Assembly: GCF_052115385.1 (NCBI RefSeq)
Contig: NZ_JBFRGP010000002.1
Location: 1 to 64,000 of the forward strand
From: Dyella_D sp052115385
GTDB taxonomy: Bacteria; Pseudomonadota; Gammaproteobacteria; Xanthomonadales; Rhodanobacteraceae
Direction of reading: 5' to 3'
DNA length: 64,000 bases
Each line of letters starts with the position of its first letter. Within the stretch, counting starts at the first letter, position 1. The notes beneath the pieces were generated by a model, which had not been told where the DNA came from, did not search any database, and was given only the letters and a program-made list of their open reading frames with translations. Below are positions 15,833-27,917 of this stretch, one piece after another. The position numbers and the translations under genes are program-made.

Positions 15833-16735
15833 TCAATCGGCGGCCGAGGCCTGGACGGGCGCGTCGGCGTCGATCGATTCCTCGGCCTGGGTGACCTTTG
15901 CCTTCACATAGATCGGAGCCAGTGGCTCCTCCTGCACGATTTCCACCAGCATTTCCTTGGCCAGTTCCAGCATGGCCAGGAAGGTGACCACCACGCCGAG
16001 CCGGCCTTCGTTCGGGTCGAACAGCGTGTCGAAGCGATGAAAGCTGCCGTCGCCGAGCTTGCCGAGCAGCTCGCCCATGCGCTGGCGCACGCTGAGCGCC
16101 TCGCGCCGGATGGCGTGATGTCCGAACAGTTCGGCGCGGTGCAGCACGTCCTTCAGCGCCAGCAGCAGTTCCTTCAGGTCCAGCGGCGGCGGCAGCTTGA
16201 TCACGGTGCGCTCGCCGCTGTCGGCGTGCACGACTACCGTGTCGCGTTCCACGCGGGGCAGGGCGTCGATGTCCTCCGCCGCACGCTTGAAGCGCTCGTA
16301 TTCCTGCAGCCTGCGCACCAGCTCGGCGCGCGGATCTTCCTCGACCCCTTCCTCCACCGGCGGCCGCGGCAGCAGCAGCCGCGACTTGATCTCGGCCAGG
16401 ATCGCGGCCATCAGCAGGTATTCGGCGGCCAGCTCCAGCCGCATGTCCTGCATCATGTCGATGTATTCCAGATACTGCCGGGTGATCTCGGCGATCGGGA
16501 TGTCCAGGATGTCCAGGTTCTGCCGGCGGATCAGGTACAGCAGCAGGTCCAGCGGGCCTTCGAACGCCTCCAGGATGACTTCCAGCGCGTCCGGCGGGAT
16601 GTACAGGTCCTGCGGCATCTGCAGCACGGGTTCGCCGCGCACGATGGCCAGCGGCATTTCCTGCTGTTGCGGTACCGACGCAAAAGCGTCCTGCGGTGCT
16701 GTCACCGGCTGAGGCTCGACTGGCTCAGTGCTCAT
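15833..16735 (-). CDS. scpA: Segregation and condensation protein A (kleisin)
   Basis: This encodes 300 residues. The ScpA core starts FEGPLDLLLYLIRRQNLDILD, followed by the long helical AEYLLMAAILAEIKSRLLLP. It bridges the Smc heads and binds ScpB. ATG 16735 is chosen; an adjacent TTG at 16738 is also in frame. It heads the minus-strand cluster scpA-scpB-rluB-arsC. Confidence 0.92.
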   Translation of the reverse strand: MSTEPVEPQPVTAPQDAFASVPQQQEMPLAIVRGEPVLQMPQDLYIPPDALEVILEAFEGPLDLLLYLIRRQNLDILDIPIAEITRQYLEYIDMMQDMRLELAAEYLLMAAILAEIKSRLLLPRPPVEEGVEEDPRAELVRRLQEYERFKRAAEDIDALPRVERDTVVVHADSGERTVIKLPPPLDLKELLLALKDVLHRAELFGHHAIRREALSVRQRMGELLGKLGDGSFHRFDTLFDPNEGRLGVVVTFLAMLELAKEMLVEIVQEEPLAPIYVKAKVTQAEESIDADAPVQASAAD

Positions 16736-17593
16736 CAATGCATGTCGTTGGGCCGCCCATGACGGCTTGCAGTGCGTTCTTTGGTTCGGAAGCGTTCGAT
16801 TCCACCGGCATTCGCTGGGGCTGTCCCCCGCTCTCGGGCGGCGGCCATCCGGCGCTCACCCGTGAAACTCCTTCAGGCTCGATCACCACGGGCGCGGCTG
16901 GCGTCCGTCGCGGCGGTGCATGACGAAACCGCGCCTGCGGCGGTATCGGTCAAGCTGGCCGTGAGCCATTCCTGCATGCCGAACCGGGAGGCGATCCACG
17001 GCCAAGCCCAAGCCAGATCGCGCGATGCATTGCGCCACGGCGTGAACAGGAGGTCGGCTGAGTGTCGGGCGGGTGTTCCGGCGGCGTCTGGCTCGATCGG
17101 CAGGCGCACCCTGTAACCCACGTGCGATCAAGGTTAACGGCTGCATGCCGCCAAGTCCAGTATGCGTACGGCCTACCGGCCACAAGCGTGCATCGGCAGC
17201 ATGCGCCGGATGCACGCTTGTGGACGCTCGATGATGGATGTCGGCGAGGCCGCGCACGATCGGCGCAGGGGCAGCATGTGACCCGGCGCGTCTGACCCGG
17301 GCACTGGCTTCAGTGGATGATGAGCAGCTGATCGCCGCGCAGTGCCGCTTCAAATCAGGCCTTGAACGGCTGGAAATGGCCGAATCCGGCCCGCTGCACC
17401 AATCCTGGCGCGCCAACGGCAGATAATTACGACGTGGCACGACGCTTGCTTTACGCCTCGGTGAGAGCAGTTTGATACGCGCGGGGATGGGCCGCATGCG
17501 CGGCGGGGATGCAGCTCCATTTCACGGGCACGAGTGCCCGCCGCGAATAAGTTGGATGACGCTGCACAGCAGCGGGGATCGGGAGGGAAAGGC
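16736..17593. other. 858-bp region without a recognised gene
   Basis: Several overlapping frames exist on both strands, but none has a ribosome-binding site plus a recognisable family, and composition differs between frames without a clear winner. It should contain the scpA promoter at the left and the PilZ-gene promoter at the right. The one clear structure is the 15-bp hairpin at 17180-17223. Confidence 0.5.
17180..17223. repeat. Perfect 15-bp inverted repeat
   Basis: CCACAAGCGTGCATC (17180-17194) is exactly complementary to 17209-17223, with a 14-base loop. No T-run follows on either side, so it is not a standard terminator. It could be an RNA structural element, a protein-binding site or a remnant of a mobile repeat. 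Confidence 0.7.
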
Positions 17594-17962
17594 ATGACCA
17601 GAGCCGACGGCAAGCACCAAAACGATGGTCCGGAGCAACTGCGCCCCGCGCGGATGCGCATCGAGACGACCGTGCTGATGAGCCGAGGCAGCCAGTCACA
17701 GCCGACCGAACTGGTGGACATCTCGGCGACGGGCGCGCTGCTGCGCCGCCCGCTGGGGTGGCAAGGGGAAGTGGGACAGAGCTGGATGCTGGACATGATT
17801 TTCGGTCACGACCTGCATATCCACCTGGAGGCCCAGGTGAAGCGCATCTCGGACCGGCATATCGGTTTCGCGTACACGCGCATACCGGAGGACAAGCAGG
17901 TGCCCTTGTGGAACCTGCTGGGCGGCTACGCCGACATCCTGGAGACGTGGCACGACGATTGA
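17594..17962 (+). CDS. PilZ-domain protein (candidate c-di-GMP receptor)
   Basis: This encodes 122 residues and is almost entirely one PilZ domain. It has an Arg cluster RPARMR near residue 18-24 and the DISATGALL motif, corresponding to the D/NxSxxG c-di-GMP-binding element, followed by beta strands ending in HIGFAYTRIPE. ATG 17594 is supported by a GGGAGGGAAAGG ribosome-binding region. Single-domain PilZ proteins relay c-di-GMP levels to motility, pili or polysaccharide machinery. The partner is not evident from the neighbours, though it sits beside the fadD/rpfB homologue. Confidence 0.8.
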   Translation: MTRADGKHQNDGPEQLRPARMRIETTVLMSRGSQSQPTELVDISATGALLRRPLGWQGEVGQSWMLDMIFGHDLHIHLEAQVKRISDRHIGFAYTRIPEDKQVPLWNLLGGYADILETWHDD

Positions 17963-18017
17963 TTCGTCGCGGCGTCCGCTTGCAAGACCCCGCGGTGCGC
18001 ACCGCGGGTGGCGTAAC

Positions 18018-18056
18018 CCGGAGCCTGTCCGACCATCCCTGGGCCGGGCAGGCTCT
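18018..18056. terminator. Hairpin between convergent PilZ gene and fadD
   Basis: GAGCCTG (18021-18027) pairs with CAGGCTC (18049-18055), with further GC pairing inside. The T-run is poor, so it is a weak terminator candidate. A 20-bp perfect palindrome (17989-18008) lies just upstream. Confidence 0.4.
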
Positions 18057-18064
18057 CGTTGCGT

Positions 18065-19753
18065 TCAGGCCGCGGAGGCGGTGCTCTTCTTCTCGTCGCG
18101 CAGTTCGCGGCGGAGGATCTTGCCCACGTTGCTCTTGGGCAGCGAATCGCGGAACTCGATCAGCTTGGGCCGCTTGTAGCCGGTGAGGTTGGCGCGGCAG
18201 AACTCCTTGAGCGCTTCCGCCGTGAGGTTCGGGTCCTTGCGCACCACGAACAGCTTCACCACCTCGCCGGAATGCTCGTCCGGCACACCCACGGCGGCGA
18301 CTTCGGCCACGCCCGGGTGGGTCATCACGATGTCCTCGACCTCGTTCGGATACACGTTGAAGCCGGACACCAGGATCATGTCCTTCTTGCGGTCGACGAT
18401 ATAGACGTAGCCGTTCTCGTCCATGCGCGCGATGTCGCCGGTATGCAGCCAGCCGTCCGCGCCGAGCACCTTGGCGGTCTCGTCGGGGCGCTGCCAGTAG
18501 CCCTGCATCACCTGCGGACCCTTCACCATCAGCTCGCCGACTTCGCCGAACGACAGCGGCTGGCCTTCCTCGGACCAGATCGCCACGTCGGTGGACGGGA
18601 TCGGCAGGCCGATCGAGGCGTTGTAGTCCTTCAGGTCCAGCGGGTTGATGCAGGCGGCGGGCGAGGTCTCGGTCAGGCCGTAGGCTTCGGCCAGGGTCAC
18701 GCCGGTCACTTTCTTCCAGCGCTCGGCCACGGCGCGCTGCACGGCCATGCCGCCGCCGAGGCTCAGGTGCAGATGCGAGAAGTCCACCTGATCGAAGCCC
18801 GGCGTGTTGAGCAGGCCGTTGAACAGCGTGTTGACGCCGGTCAGCGCGGTGAAGCGCGACTTCTTCAGTTCCTTGACGAAGCCGGGCATGTCGCGCGGAT
18901 TGGTGATCAGCCAGTTCAGCCCGCCCAGGCGCGTGAACACCAGGCCGTTCGCGGTCAGCGAAAAGATGTGATACAGCGGCAGCGCGGTGATGATCACCTC
19001 TTCGCCCGCCTTGGCATTGGTGCCGATCCAGGCGCCGGCCTGCAACATGTTCGCCACCATGTTGCCGTGCGAGAGCATGGCGCCCTTGGCCACACCGGTG
19101 GTGCCGCCGGTGTATTGCAGGAAGGCCAGGTCGTCGTGGCCCAGTTCCACCTTCGGCACCGGATGCGCGGCGCCCTGCTCGAGCGCGTCGCGGAAGCGCA
19201 CGGCCTGCGGCAGGTGATAGTCGGGCACCATCTTCTTGACGTACTTCACCACCAGGTTCATCACCTTGCCCTTCAGGCCGAGCAGGTCGCCGAGGCCGGT
19301 GGTGATGATGTGCTTGACGTGGGTTTCCGCCACCACCTGCTGCACGGTGGCGCCGAAGTTGTCCATCACCACGATCGCCTTCGCGCCGGCGTCTTCGAGC
19401 TGATGCTTCAGTTCCCGCGCGGTGTACAGCGGATTGGTGTTGACCACCACCAGGCCGGCGCGCAGCGCGCCGAACAGCGCGATGGGGTACTGCAGCACGT
19501 TGGGCATCATGATCGCGATGCGATCGCCCTTGCCCAGTTTCAGCACGCCGGTGAGATAGCCGGCGAACTGGCGGCTCAGTTCATCGATCTGTCCGTAGCT
19601 CAGCTCCTTGCCGAAGTTGTGGAAGGCAGGGCGGTCGCGGAACTTCGAGAAGGCTTCCTCCAGCACCGCGGCGACGGAGGCGTAGGCGTTGAGGTCGATC
19701 TGCGCGGGTACGCCTTCCGGATAGTTAGCCAGCCACGGACGCTCGTTGCTCAT
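18065..19753 (-). CDS. fadD: Long-chain fatty acid-CoA ligase (FadD; RpfB homologue)
   Basis: This encodes 562 residues. The adenylation motif YTGGTTGVAKGAMLSHGN and the FadD signature region DGWLHTGDIARMDENGY followed by IVDRKKDMI are present, and the length matches E. coli FadD (561). It activates long-chain fatty acids to acyl-CoA with ATP at the inner membrane. In Xanthomonas the orthologue is rpfB, next to the aconitase rpfA and the DSF synthase rpfF. Here aconitase genes follow on the chromosome but no rpfF is adjacent. Transcribed away from the lipoprotein gene, with 134 bp between their starts. Confidence 0.93.
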   Translation of the reverse strand: MSNERPWLANYPEGVPAQIDLNAYASVAAVLEEAFSKFRDRPAFHNFGKELSYGQIDELSRQFAGYLTGVLKLGKGDRIAIMMPNVLQYPIALFGALRAGLVVVNTNPLYTARELKHQLEDAGAKAIVVMDNFGATVQQVVAETHVKHIITTGLGDLLGLKGKVMNLVVKYVKKMVPDYHLPQAVRFRDALEQGAAHPVPKVELGHDDLAFLQYTGGTTGVAKGAMLSHGNMVANMLQAGAWIGTNAKAGEEVIITALPLYHIFSLTANGLVFTRLGGLNWLITNPRDMPGFVKELKKSRFTALTGVNTLFNGLLNTPGFDQVDFSHLHLSLGGGMAVQRAVAERWKKVTGVTLAEAYGLTETSPAACINPLDLKDYNASIGLPIPSTDVAIWSEEGQPLSFGEVGELMVKGPQVMQGYWQRPDETAKVLGADGWLHTGDIARMDENGYVYIVDRKKDMILVSGFNVYPNEVEDIVMTHPGVAEVAAVGVPDEHSGEVVKLFVVRKDPNLTAEALKEFCRANLTGYKRPKLIEFRDSLPKSNVGKILRRELRDEKKSTASAA

Positions 19754-19887
19754 GTTTATCCCTGCTCCTGGTATCGAATGCCACCGCGGCGCGCGCGTAA
19801 GGCATCATGGTCACCAGGCATTGGAGCATACGCCCGCGTACAGCGGCAAGCCGCGTTGCAGCGGGTTTTTCGAGGGGTGGCCGGTCG

Positions 19888-20322
19888 ATGTGGAAGCTTG
19901 TTTTCCTGCTGTTTTTCGCGCTGCTGGCGACGGCGCTGGCCGGCTGCCGGCGCGCGCCCGACGAGGTGCGCATCCGCCAGTCGATCGAGGCCGCGCGCAC
20001 GGCCGCGACCGAAGTGGATGCCGGCGCGTTGACCGGCGTGTTGACCGACGACTTCGACGGTAATGGCGGCGCGATGAGCAGCAAGGACCTGGCCAATCTG
20101 CTGCGCCTGGCGAAGTTCCGCGGCGAGACCGTGCACGCCGTGCTCGGCCCGGTCGAGGTGGAACCGCGCGGCGACCGCTACGTCGCCCGCTTCACCGTCA
20201 CCCTGGGCAGCGGCGGCAAGCTGTTCCCGGCGGAGCTGGGCATGTTCAAGGTGGAGACGGGCTGGCGCAGGGAAGGGCGCGAATGGCGTTGTTTTACTGC
20301 GAGCTGGGAGCAGCAGCTGTAG
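19888..20322 (+). CDS. Small lipoprotein, NTF2-like fold possible
   Basis: This encodes 144 residues. The start MWKLVFLLFFALLATALAGC is a lipoprotein signal with lipobox LAGC, so Cys20 would be lipidated and the protein membrane-anchored in the envelope. The rest (IRQSIEAARTAATEVDAGAL, then four or five short strands ending EWRCFTASWEQ) has the helix-then-sheet pattern of small NTF2/SnoaL-like proteins. ATG 19888 is supported by GAGGGG upstream. It is convergent with acnA. Function unknown. Confidence 0.75.
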   Translation: MWKLVFLLFFALLATALAGCRRAPDEVRIRQSIEAARTAATEVDAGALTGVLTDDFDGNGGAMSSKDLANLLRLAKFRGETVHAVLGPVEVEPRGDRYVARFTVTLGSGGKLFPAELGMFKVETGWRREGREWRCFTASWEQQL

Positions 20323-20337
20323 TGCTGCAACGTTGAG

Positions 20338-20447
20338 CCCCTCTCCCGTCGGGAGAGGGGTTGGGGTGAGGGTACGGGCGGAGCGAGGCGTTGCGCTTCG
20401 CCCGTACCCTCATCCGGCTGCCGCCACCTTCTCCCGGAGGGAGAAGG
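20338..20447. repeat. Composite of three hairpins between lipoprotein gene and acnA
   Basis: Hairpin 1 is CCCCTCTCCC/GGGAGAGGGG (20338-20360). Hairpin 2 is GGGTACGGGCG/CGCCCGTACCC (20370-20409). Hairpin 3 is CCTTCTCCC/GGGAGAAGG (20427-20447). The arrangement is that of a dispersed intergenic repeat, distinct from the GTAGGTTGGGG family. It probably also stops transcription between the convergent genes. Confidence 0.7.
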
Positions 20448-20472
20448 ATTCGAACGTGAGGACTGAGAACGC

Positions 20473-23223
<2,751 letters not shown>

Positions 23224-23570
23224 GGGTTGAACTCCTGTTGCTTGGGTCTGCGGCGCAAGGGGCGTCGCGGGGGGATCCTGGAGCAGCCGGCGTGAGCGGG
23301 AGGCGCAAATCGGCCGTCCACTTCGCCGATCCCGGGGAGTTTGAGGCAAACCGCGCTACGCGCAAGTTAGCGGGCGGGCGATTTGCCGTTGCCGTCATTG
23401 CAAGATATCGAACGCAGGCGGAAACAACGTCTTGCGTTGCGGCGCATGCCGTGCGGCTGGCAAAATAAGCGGCTGAAACGACCTTCGGAAGCGGCTTCGG
23501 GACGGGCTTCGCGGCCTCCTCGCCAGCTCCGGCATCGTTGCTTCCCGCCACGCCAACGGACGAGAACCAC
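23224..23570. promoter_or_regulatory. Divergent acnA/acnB control region
   Basis: The 347 bp between two divergent aconitase genes must hold both promoters. I see no gene and no clear palindromic operator. Confidence 0.5.
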
Positions 23571-26162
23571 ATGCTCAACGCCTATCGCCAACACGTCGCC
23601 GAGCGCGCCGCCCTCGGGATCCCCGCGCTGCCGCTGACCGCCCAGCAGACCGCCGACCTGATCGAATTGCTGAAGAATCCGCCCGCCGGCGAGGAAGCCT
23701 TCCTGGTCGAGCTGATCAGCAACCGCGTGCCGGCCGGCGTGGACGATGCGGCCAAGGTCAAGGCCTCGTACCTGGCCGCCGTGGCGCTCGGCAAGGAAAC
23801 CTGCGCGCTGCTCAGCCGCGAGAAGGCCACCGAGCTGCTCGGCACCATGCTGGGTGGCTACAACATCCATCCGCTGATCGAGCTGCTCGACGACGCGCAG
23901 ATGGGCGGCATCGCCGCCGATGCGCTGAAGAAAACCCTGCTGATGTTCGACTCCTTCCACGACGTGAAGGAGAAGGCCGACAAGGGCAACGCGCATGCCA
24001 AGGCCGTGCTGCAGAGCTGGGCCGACGCCGAATGGTTCACCAGCCGTCCGGAAGTGCCGGCCAGCCTGACCATCACCGTGTTCAAGGTGCCGGGCGAGAC
24101 CAACACCGACGACCTGTCGCCGGCCCCCGACGCCACCACCCGTCCGGACATCCCGCTGCACGCGCTGGCGATGCTGAAGAACAAGCGCGAAGGCGCGCCG
24201 TTCCAGCCGGAAGAAGACGGCAAGCGCGGCCCGATCCAGCAGATCCAGGACCTGGCGAAGCAGGGCCATCTGGTCGCCTACGTGGGCGACGTGGTCGGCA
24301 CCGGCTCCAGCCGCAAGTCCGCCACCAACTCGGTGCTGTGGTGGACCGGCGAGGACATCCCCTTCATCCCGAACAAGCGCTTCGGCGGCGTGTGCCTGGG
24401 CAGCAAGATCGCGCCGATCTTCTACAACACCATGGAAGACGCCGGCGCGCTGCCGATCGAGCTCGATGTCTCCGGCATGGACATGGGCGACGTGGTCGAG
24501 CTGCGTCCGTATGAGGGCAAGGCGCTGAAGAACGGCGCGGTGATCGCCGAGTTCCAGGTGAAGTCCGACGTGCTGTTCGACGAAGTGCGCGCCGGCGGCC
24601 GCATTCCGCTGATCATCGGCCGCGGCCTCACCGCCAAGGCGCGCGAGGCGCTGGGCCTGGCTCCGTCCAGCTTGTTCCGCCTGCCGCAGAACCCGGTCGA
24701 TACCGGCAAGGGCTACACCCTGGCGCAGAAGATGGTCGGCCGCGCCTGCGGCCTGGCCGAGGGCGAGGGCGTGCGTCCGGGCACCTATTGCGAGCCGAAG
24801 ATGACCTCGGTCGGTTCGCAGGACACCACCGGCCCGATGACCCGCGACGAGCTGAAGGACCTGGCCTGCCTGGGCTTCTCGGCCGACCTGGTGATGCAGT
24901 CGTTCTGCCACACCGCGGCCTACCCGAAGCCGGTGGACGTGAAGACCCACCACGAGCTGCCGGCCTTCATCTCCACCCGCGGCGGCATCGCGCTGCGCCC
25001 GGGCGACGGCGTGATCCACTCCTGGCTCAACCGCATGCTGCTGCCCGACACCGTCGGCACCGGCGGCGACAGCCACACGCGCTTCCCGATCGGCATTTCC
25101 TTCCCGGCCGGCTCCGGCTTGGTGGCCTTTGCCGCCGCCACCGGCGTGATGCCGCTGGACATGCCCGAATCGGTGCTGGTGCGCTTCAAGGGCGAGCTGC
25201 AGCCGGGCGTGACGCTGCGCGACCTGGTCAATGCGATCCCGCTGTACGCGATCAAGCAGGGCCTGCTCACGGTCGCCAAGCAGGGCAAGCAGAACATCTT
25301 CTCCGGCCGCATCCTGGAGATCGAAGGCCTGCCCAACCTCAAGGTGGAGCAGGCGTTCGAGCTGTCCGACGCCTCGGCCGAGCGCTCCGCCGCCGGCTGC
25401 ACGGTGCGCCTGGACCAGGCGCCGATCGTCGAATACCTCAACAGCAACATCACCCTGCTGAAGTACATGATCGCGCAGGGCTACCAGGACGCCCGCTCGC
25501 TGGCCCGCCGCATCAAGAAGATGGAAGAGTGGCTGGCCGACCCGCAGCTACTGGAGCCGGACGCGGACGCCGAATACGCCGCGGTGATCGAGATCGACCT
25601 GGCCGACGTGCACGAGCCGATCGTGGCCTGCCCGAACGACCCGGACGACGTGAAATCGCTGTCCGACGTGGCCGGCGCGAAGATCGACGAGGTGTTCATC
25701 GGTTCCTGCATGACCAATATCGGTCACTTCCGTGCGGCGTCGAAGCTGCTGGAAGGCAAGCGCGATATCCCGACCCGCCTGTGGGTGGCCCCGCCGACCA
25801 AGATGGACCAGCAGCAGCTGACCGAGGAAGGCCACTACGGCGTGCTCGGCACCGCTGGCGCGCGCATGGAAATGCCGGGCTGCTCGCTGTGCATGGGCAA
25901 CCAGGCGCAGGTGCGCGAGGGCGCCACGGTGATGTCCACCAGCACGCGCAACTTCCCCAACCGCCTGGGCAAGAACACCAATGTGTACCTCGGTTCGGCG
26001 GAACTGGCGGCGATCTGCTCGCGCCTGGGCCGGATTCCGACCAAGGAGGAGTACATGGCGGATATCGGGGTGATCAATGCGAATGGCGAGAAGATCTATC
26101 GCTATATGAACTTCGATCAGATTGCCGATTTTAAGGATGTTGCCGATACCGTCACCGTCTAA
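23571..26162 (+). CDS. acnB: Bifunctional aconitate hydratase 2/2-methylisocitrate dehydratase
   Basis: This encodes 863 residues, matching AcnB (865 in E. coli). An N-terminal HEAT-like domain (about 1-160, starting NAYRQHVAERAALGIPALPL) precedes the swivel domain with GTGSSRKSATNS, and cluster-binding cysteines lie in FIGSCMTNIGH and PGCSLCMGNQ. It is the main TCA-cycle aconitase and can also hydrate 2-methylaconitate. The ribosome-binding site is weak. It ends just before a REP-like repeat and a terminator. Confidence 0.95.
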   Translation: MLNAYRQHVAERAALGIPALPLTAQQTADLIELLKNPPAGEEAFLVELISNRVPAGVDDAAKVKASYLAAVALGKETCALLSREKATELLGTMLGGYNIHPLIELLDDAQMGGIAADALKKTLLMFDSFHDVKEKADKGNAHAKAVLQSWADAEWFTSRPEVPASLTITVFKVPGETNTDDLSPAPDATTRPDIPLHALAMLKNKREGAPFQPEEDGKRGPIQQIQDLAKQGHLVAYVGDVVGTGSSRKSATNSVLWWTGEDIPFIPNKRFGGVCLGSKIAPIFYNTMEDAGALPIELDVSGMDMGDVVELRPYEGKALKNGAVIAEFQVKSDVLFDEVRAGGRIPLIIGRGLTAKAREALGLAPSSLFRLPQNPVDTGKGYTLAQKMVGRACGLAEGEGVRPGTYCEPKMTSVGSQDTTGPMTRDELKDLACLGFSADLVMQSFCHTAAYPKPVDVKTHHELPAFISTRGGIALRPGDGVIHSWLNRMLLPDTVGTGGDSHTRFPIGISFPAGSGLVAFAAATGVMPLDMPESVLVRFKGELQPGVTLRDLVNAIPLYAIKQGLLTVAKQGKQNIFSGRILEIEGLPNLKVEQAFELSDASAERSAAGCTVRLDQAPIVEYLNSNITLLKYMIAQGYQDARSLARRIKKMEEWLADPQLLEPDADAEYAAVIEIDLADVHEPIVACPNDPDDVKSLSDVAGAKIDEVFIGSCMTNIGHFRAASKLLEGKRDIPTRLWVAPPTKMDQQQLTEEGHYGVLGTAGARMEMPGCSLCMGNQAQVREGATVMSTSTRNFPNRLGKNTNVYLGSAELAAICSRLGRIPTKEEYMADIGVINANGEKIYRYMNFDQIADFKDVADTVTV

Positions 26163-26173
26163 GAAACACCGGC

Positions 26174-26260
26174 GTAGGTTGGGGTGAGCGCAGCGAACCC
26201 CAACGTGGCGCTAGCGGTGCGAGGTCCGTTGGGGTTCGCCTTCGGCTCACCCCAACCTAC
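26174..26260. repeat. REP-like inverted repeat, copy 2
   Basis: It has the same 16-base outer arms as copy 1 (GTAGGTTGGGGTGAGC and complement), 11 bases after the acnB stop. Confidence 0.85.
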
Positions 26261-26282
26261 GGCCCGGCCATACGCTCTCGAA

Positions 26283-26315
26283 CGAAGCCCGGCCCCGTGC
26301 CGGGCTTCGTCGTTT
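26283..26315 (+). terminator. Intrinsic terminator after acnB
   Basis: GAAGCCCGG (26284-26292) pairs with CCGGGCTTC (26300-26308), followed by GTCGTTTAT. The T-run is modest. Confidence 0.6.
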
Positions 26316-26367
26316 ATGCTTTGCGCCGCCTCGATGCGGGGCACGGCGACGGGGTGCAGGCAGCAGG

Positions 26368-27276
26368 ATGATTTCCACTCACTTATCGGCCGTGTCCCTG
26401 CGCGACCTGATCCTGGTGCAGGCGGTGCGCCGGCATGGCAGCTTCAACAGCGCGGCGCGCGCCATGCACATCAGCCCCTCGGGCCTGTCGCACCAGGTGC
26501 AGAAAGTGGAACAGGCGCTGGGCACGCCGCTGTTCGAGCGCGGCGGCCGCCGCGTGGTGCCGACCGCCGGCGGGCAGCGCCTGCTGGAGCAGATCGACGC
26601 GGTGCTGCTGGCCGCCGACCATCTGCAGCAGGCCGCGCGCGCGGGCGACACCGCCTTCGGTGGCGAGCTGCGGCTGGGCGTGCTGGCCAGCTTGGGGCCG
26701 TATCTGCTGCCGCATCTGATCGCGCCGTTTCCGCAGCATTTCCCCGGCGCACGCCTGAGCCTGTCCGAAGGCAAGCCGCGCGGCCTGCTGCGCCGCCTGC
26801 AGGAAGGCGAGCTGGACGCGGTGCTGGCGCAGCCGGCTCCGCCGCTCAGCGGCATCGCCATGCGCCCGCTGTTCTTCGAGCCGTGGGAAGTGATGCTGCG
26901 CGCCGACCATCCGCTGGCCGGCCGCCGCACGCTGACCTTGGAACAGCTCGACGCCGCCGATGCCACCCTGATGGCGGAAAGCCATGCCGACGACGTGCTC
27001 GGCGGCGGCCATGTGCAGGACGTGAGCCTGGAAAGCCTGGCCGCCCTGGTCGGCCTGCGCGGCGGCTACGCCCTGGTGCCGGCGCTGGCGCACGAGCGGC
27101 TGGCCTCGATGCCGGAAGTGGCCCTGGCCAAGTTCAAGGGGCAGGTGCCGGGGCGGGAGATCGCGCTGTATTGGCGCGAGGCTTCGCCGTGGGAGGCGGA
27201 TTTGCAGGCTTTTGCCGGGCTGCTGCGCAAGCTGGCGAAGCAGCGGCCGGGGTTGAAGGTGATCGACGCCGCCTGA
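26368..27276 (+). CDS. LysR-family regulator related to OxyR but lacking cysteines
   Basis: This encodes 302 residues. The helix-turn-helix at about 8-68 has RDLILVQAVRRHGSFNSAAR. The effector domain opens ELRLGVLASLGPYLLPHLIAPF, very like OxyR. At the position where OxyR carries its peroxide-sensing Cys199, this protein has LMAESHADDV, and there is no Cys anywhere in the sequence, so thiol redox sensing is excluded. It probably responds to a small ligand instead. The target is unknown; it is convergent with hflD and downstream of acnB's terminator. Confidence 0.82.
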   Translation: MISTHLSAVSLRDLILVQAVRRHGSFNSAARAMHISPSGLSHQVQKVEQALGTPLFERGGRRVVPTAGGQRLLEQIDAVLLAADHLQQAARAGDTAFGGELRLGVLASLGPYLLPHLIAPFPQHFPGARLSLSEGKPRGLLRRLQEGELDAVLAQPAPPLSGIAMRPLFFEPWEVMLRADHPLAGRRTLTLEQLDAADATLMAESHADDVLGGGHVQDVSLESLAALVGLRGGYALVPALAHERLASMPEVALAKFKGQVPGREIALYWREASPWEADLQAFAGLLRKLAKQRPGLKVIDAA

Positions 27277-27283
27277 GCGGCGA

Positions 27284-27907
27284 TCAGCCATTGTCCAGCG
27301 TCACCCCGGTGAGCAGGCCGCGTGCCAGCATGCTGCACTGGCGCCGGTACAGCAGCAGCTGCCACTGGCGCCCGCCGGTCTGCCGCCACAGCACCGCCGA
27401 ACGCACCGCCGCCAGCAGGCTGGCGCGCACTTTCTCGACCACTTTGGGCTGCTGCAGCTGCTGCGGATTGCCGGTGACCATCACCCGCGGCTTCAGCGTG
27501 GACAGGGTCGACGCATACAGATCGGCCAGGCGCTTGACCACCTGCGGGGAGTCCTGGCCGAAATGCTCGACCTGGCGCTGCGCGGCGACGATGCCCTTCT
27601 GCAGATCGTCCAGCAGCTGGCGGTGGCGCGACAGGCTGCGCTCCAGCCGCATCACGGTGACGGCCATGCGGGTGACGCCGGTATCGCGGCCGGTGTCGTC
27701 CAGCTGCGCGATCAGCTGGCGCAGGCCCAGGCGCACGCCGCCGACGTTGCCGTAGACGCCGACCACCGAGGGGGCGTCGATGCGGAACACGCTGCTTACG
27801 CTGCTTTCGAACGCGCTCTCGTCGCAGCGTCCGTCGTTGGCCAGCTGCTGGGTGAGCGCGGCGGCCTGGAACAGGCCGGCGAGAGCGAGCACGCGCTCCT
27901 CGGTCAT
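27284..27907 (-). CDS. hflD: High-frequency lysogenization protein HflD homologue
   Basis: This encodes 207 residues, all-helical, with the family segments VLALAGLFQAAALTQQLA and GVYGNVGGVRLGLRQLIAQL. HflD in E. coli is a peripheral membrane protein that affects phage lambda CII stability; its housekeeping role is unclear. ATG 27907 is chosen because the upstream extension overlaps mnmA. It lies 10 bp after mnmA in the conserved order nudJ-mnmA-hflD. Confidence 0.9.
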   Translation of the reverse strand: MTEERVLALAGLFQAAALTQQLANDGRCDESAFESSVSSVFRIDAPSVVGVYGNVGGVRLGLRQLIAQLDDTGRDTGVTRMAVTVMRLERSLSRHRQLLDDLQKGIVAAQRQVEHFGQDSPQVVKRLADLYASTLSTLKPRVMVTGNPQQLQQPKVVEKVRASLLAAVRSAVLWRQTGGRQWQLLLYRRQCSMLARGLLTGVTLDNG

Positions 27908-27917
27908 GGCATAGGTT

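Noticed and set aside
18059..20032. Very long open frame opposite fadD (657 codons)
   Set aside because: It is a shadow of the GC-rich fadD gene in the antisense frame: His/Gln/Arg/Val-rich, with no family motif.
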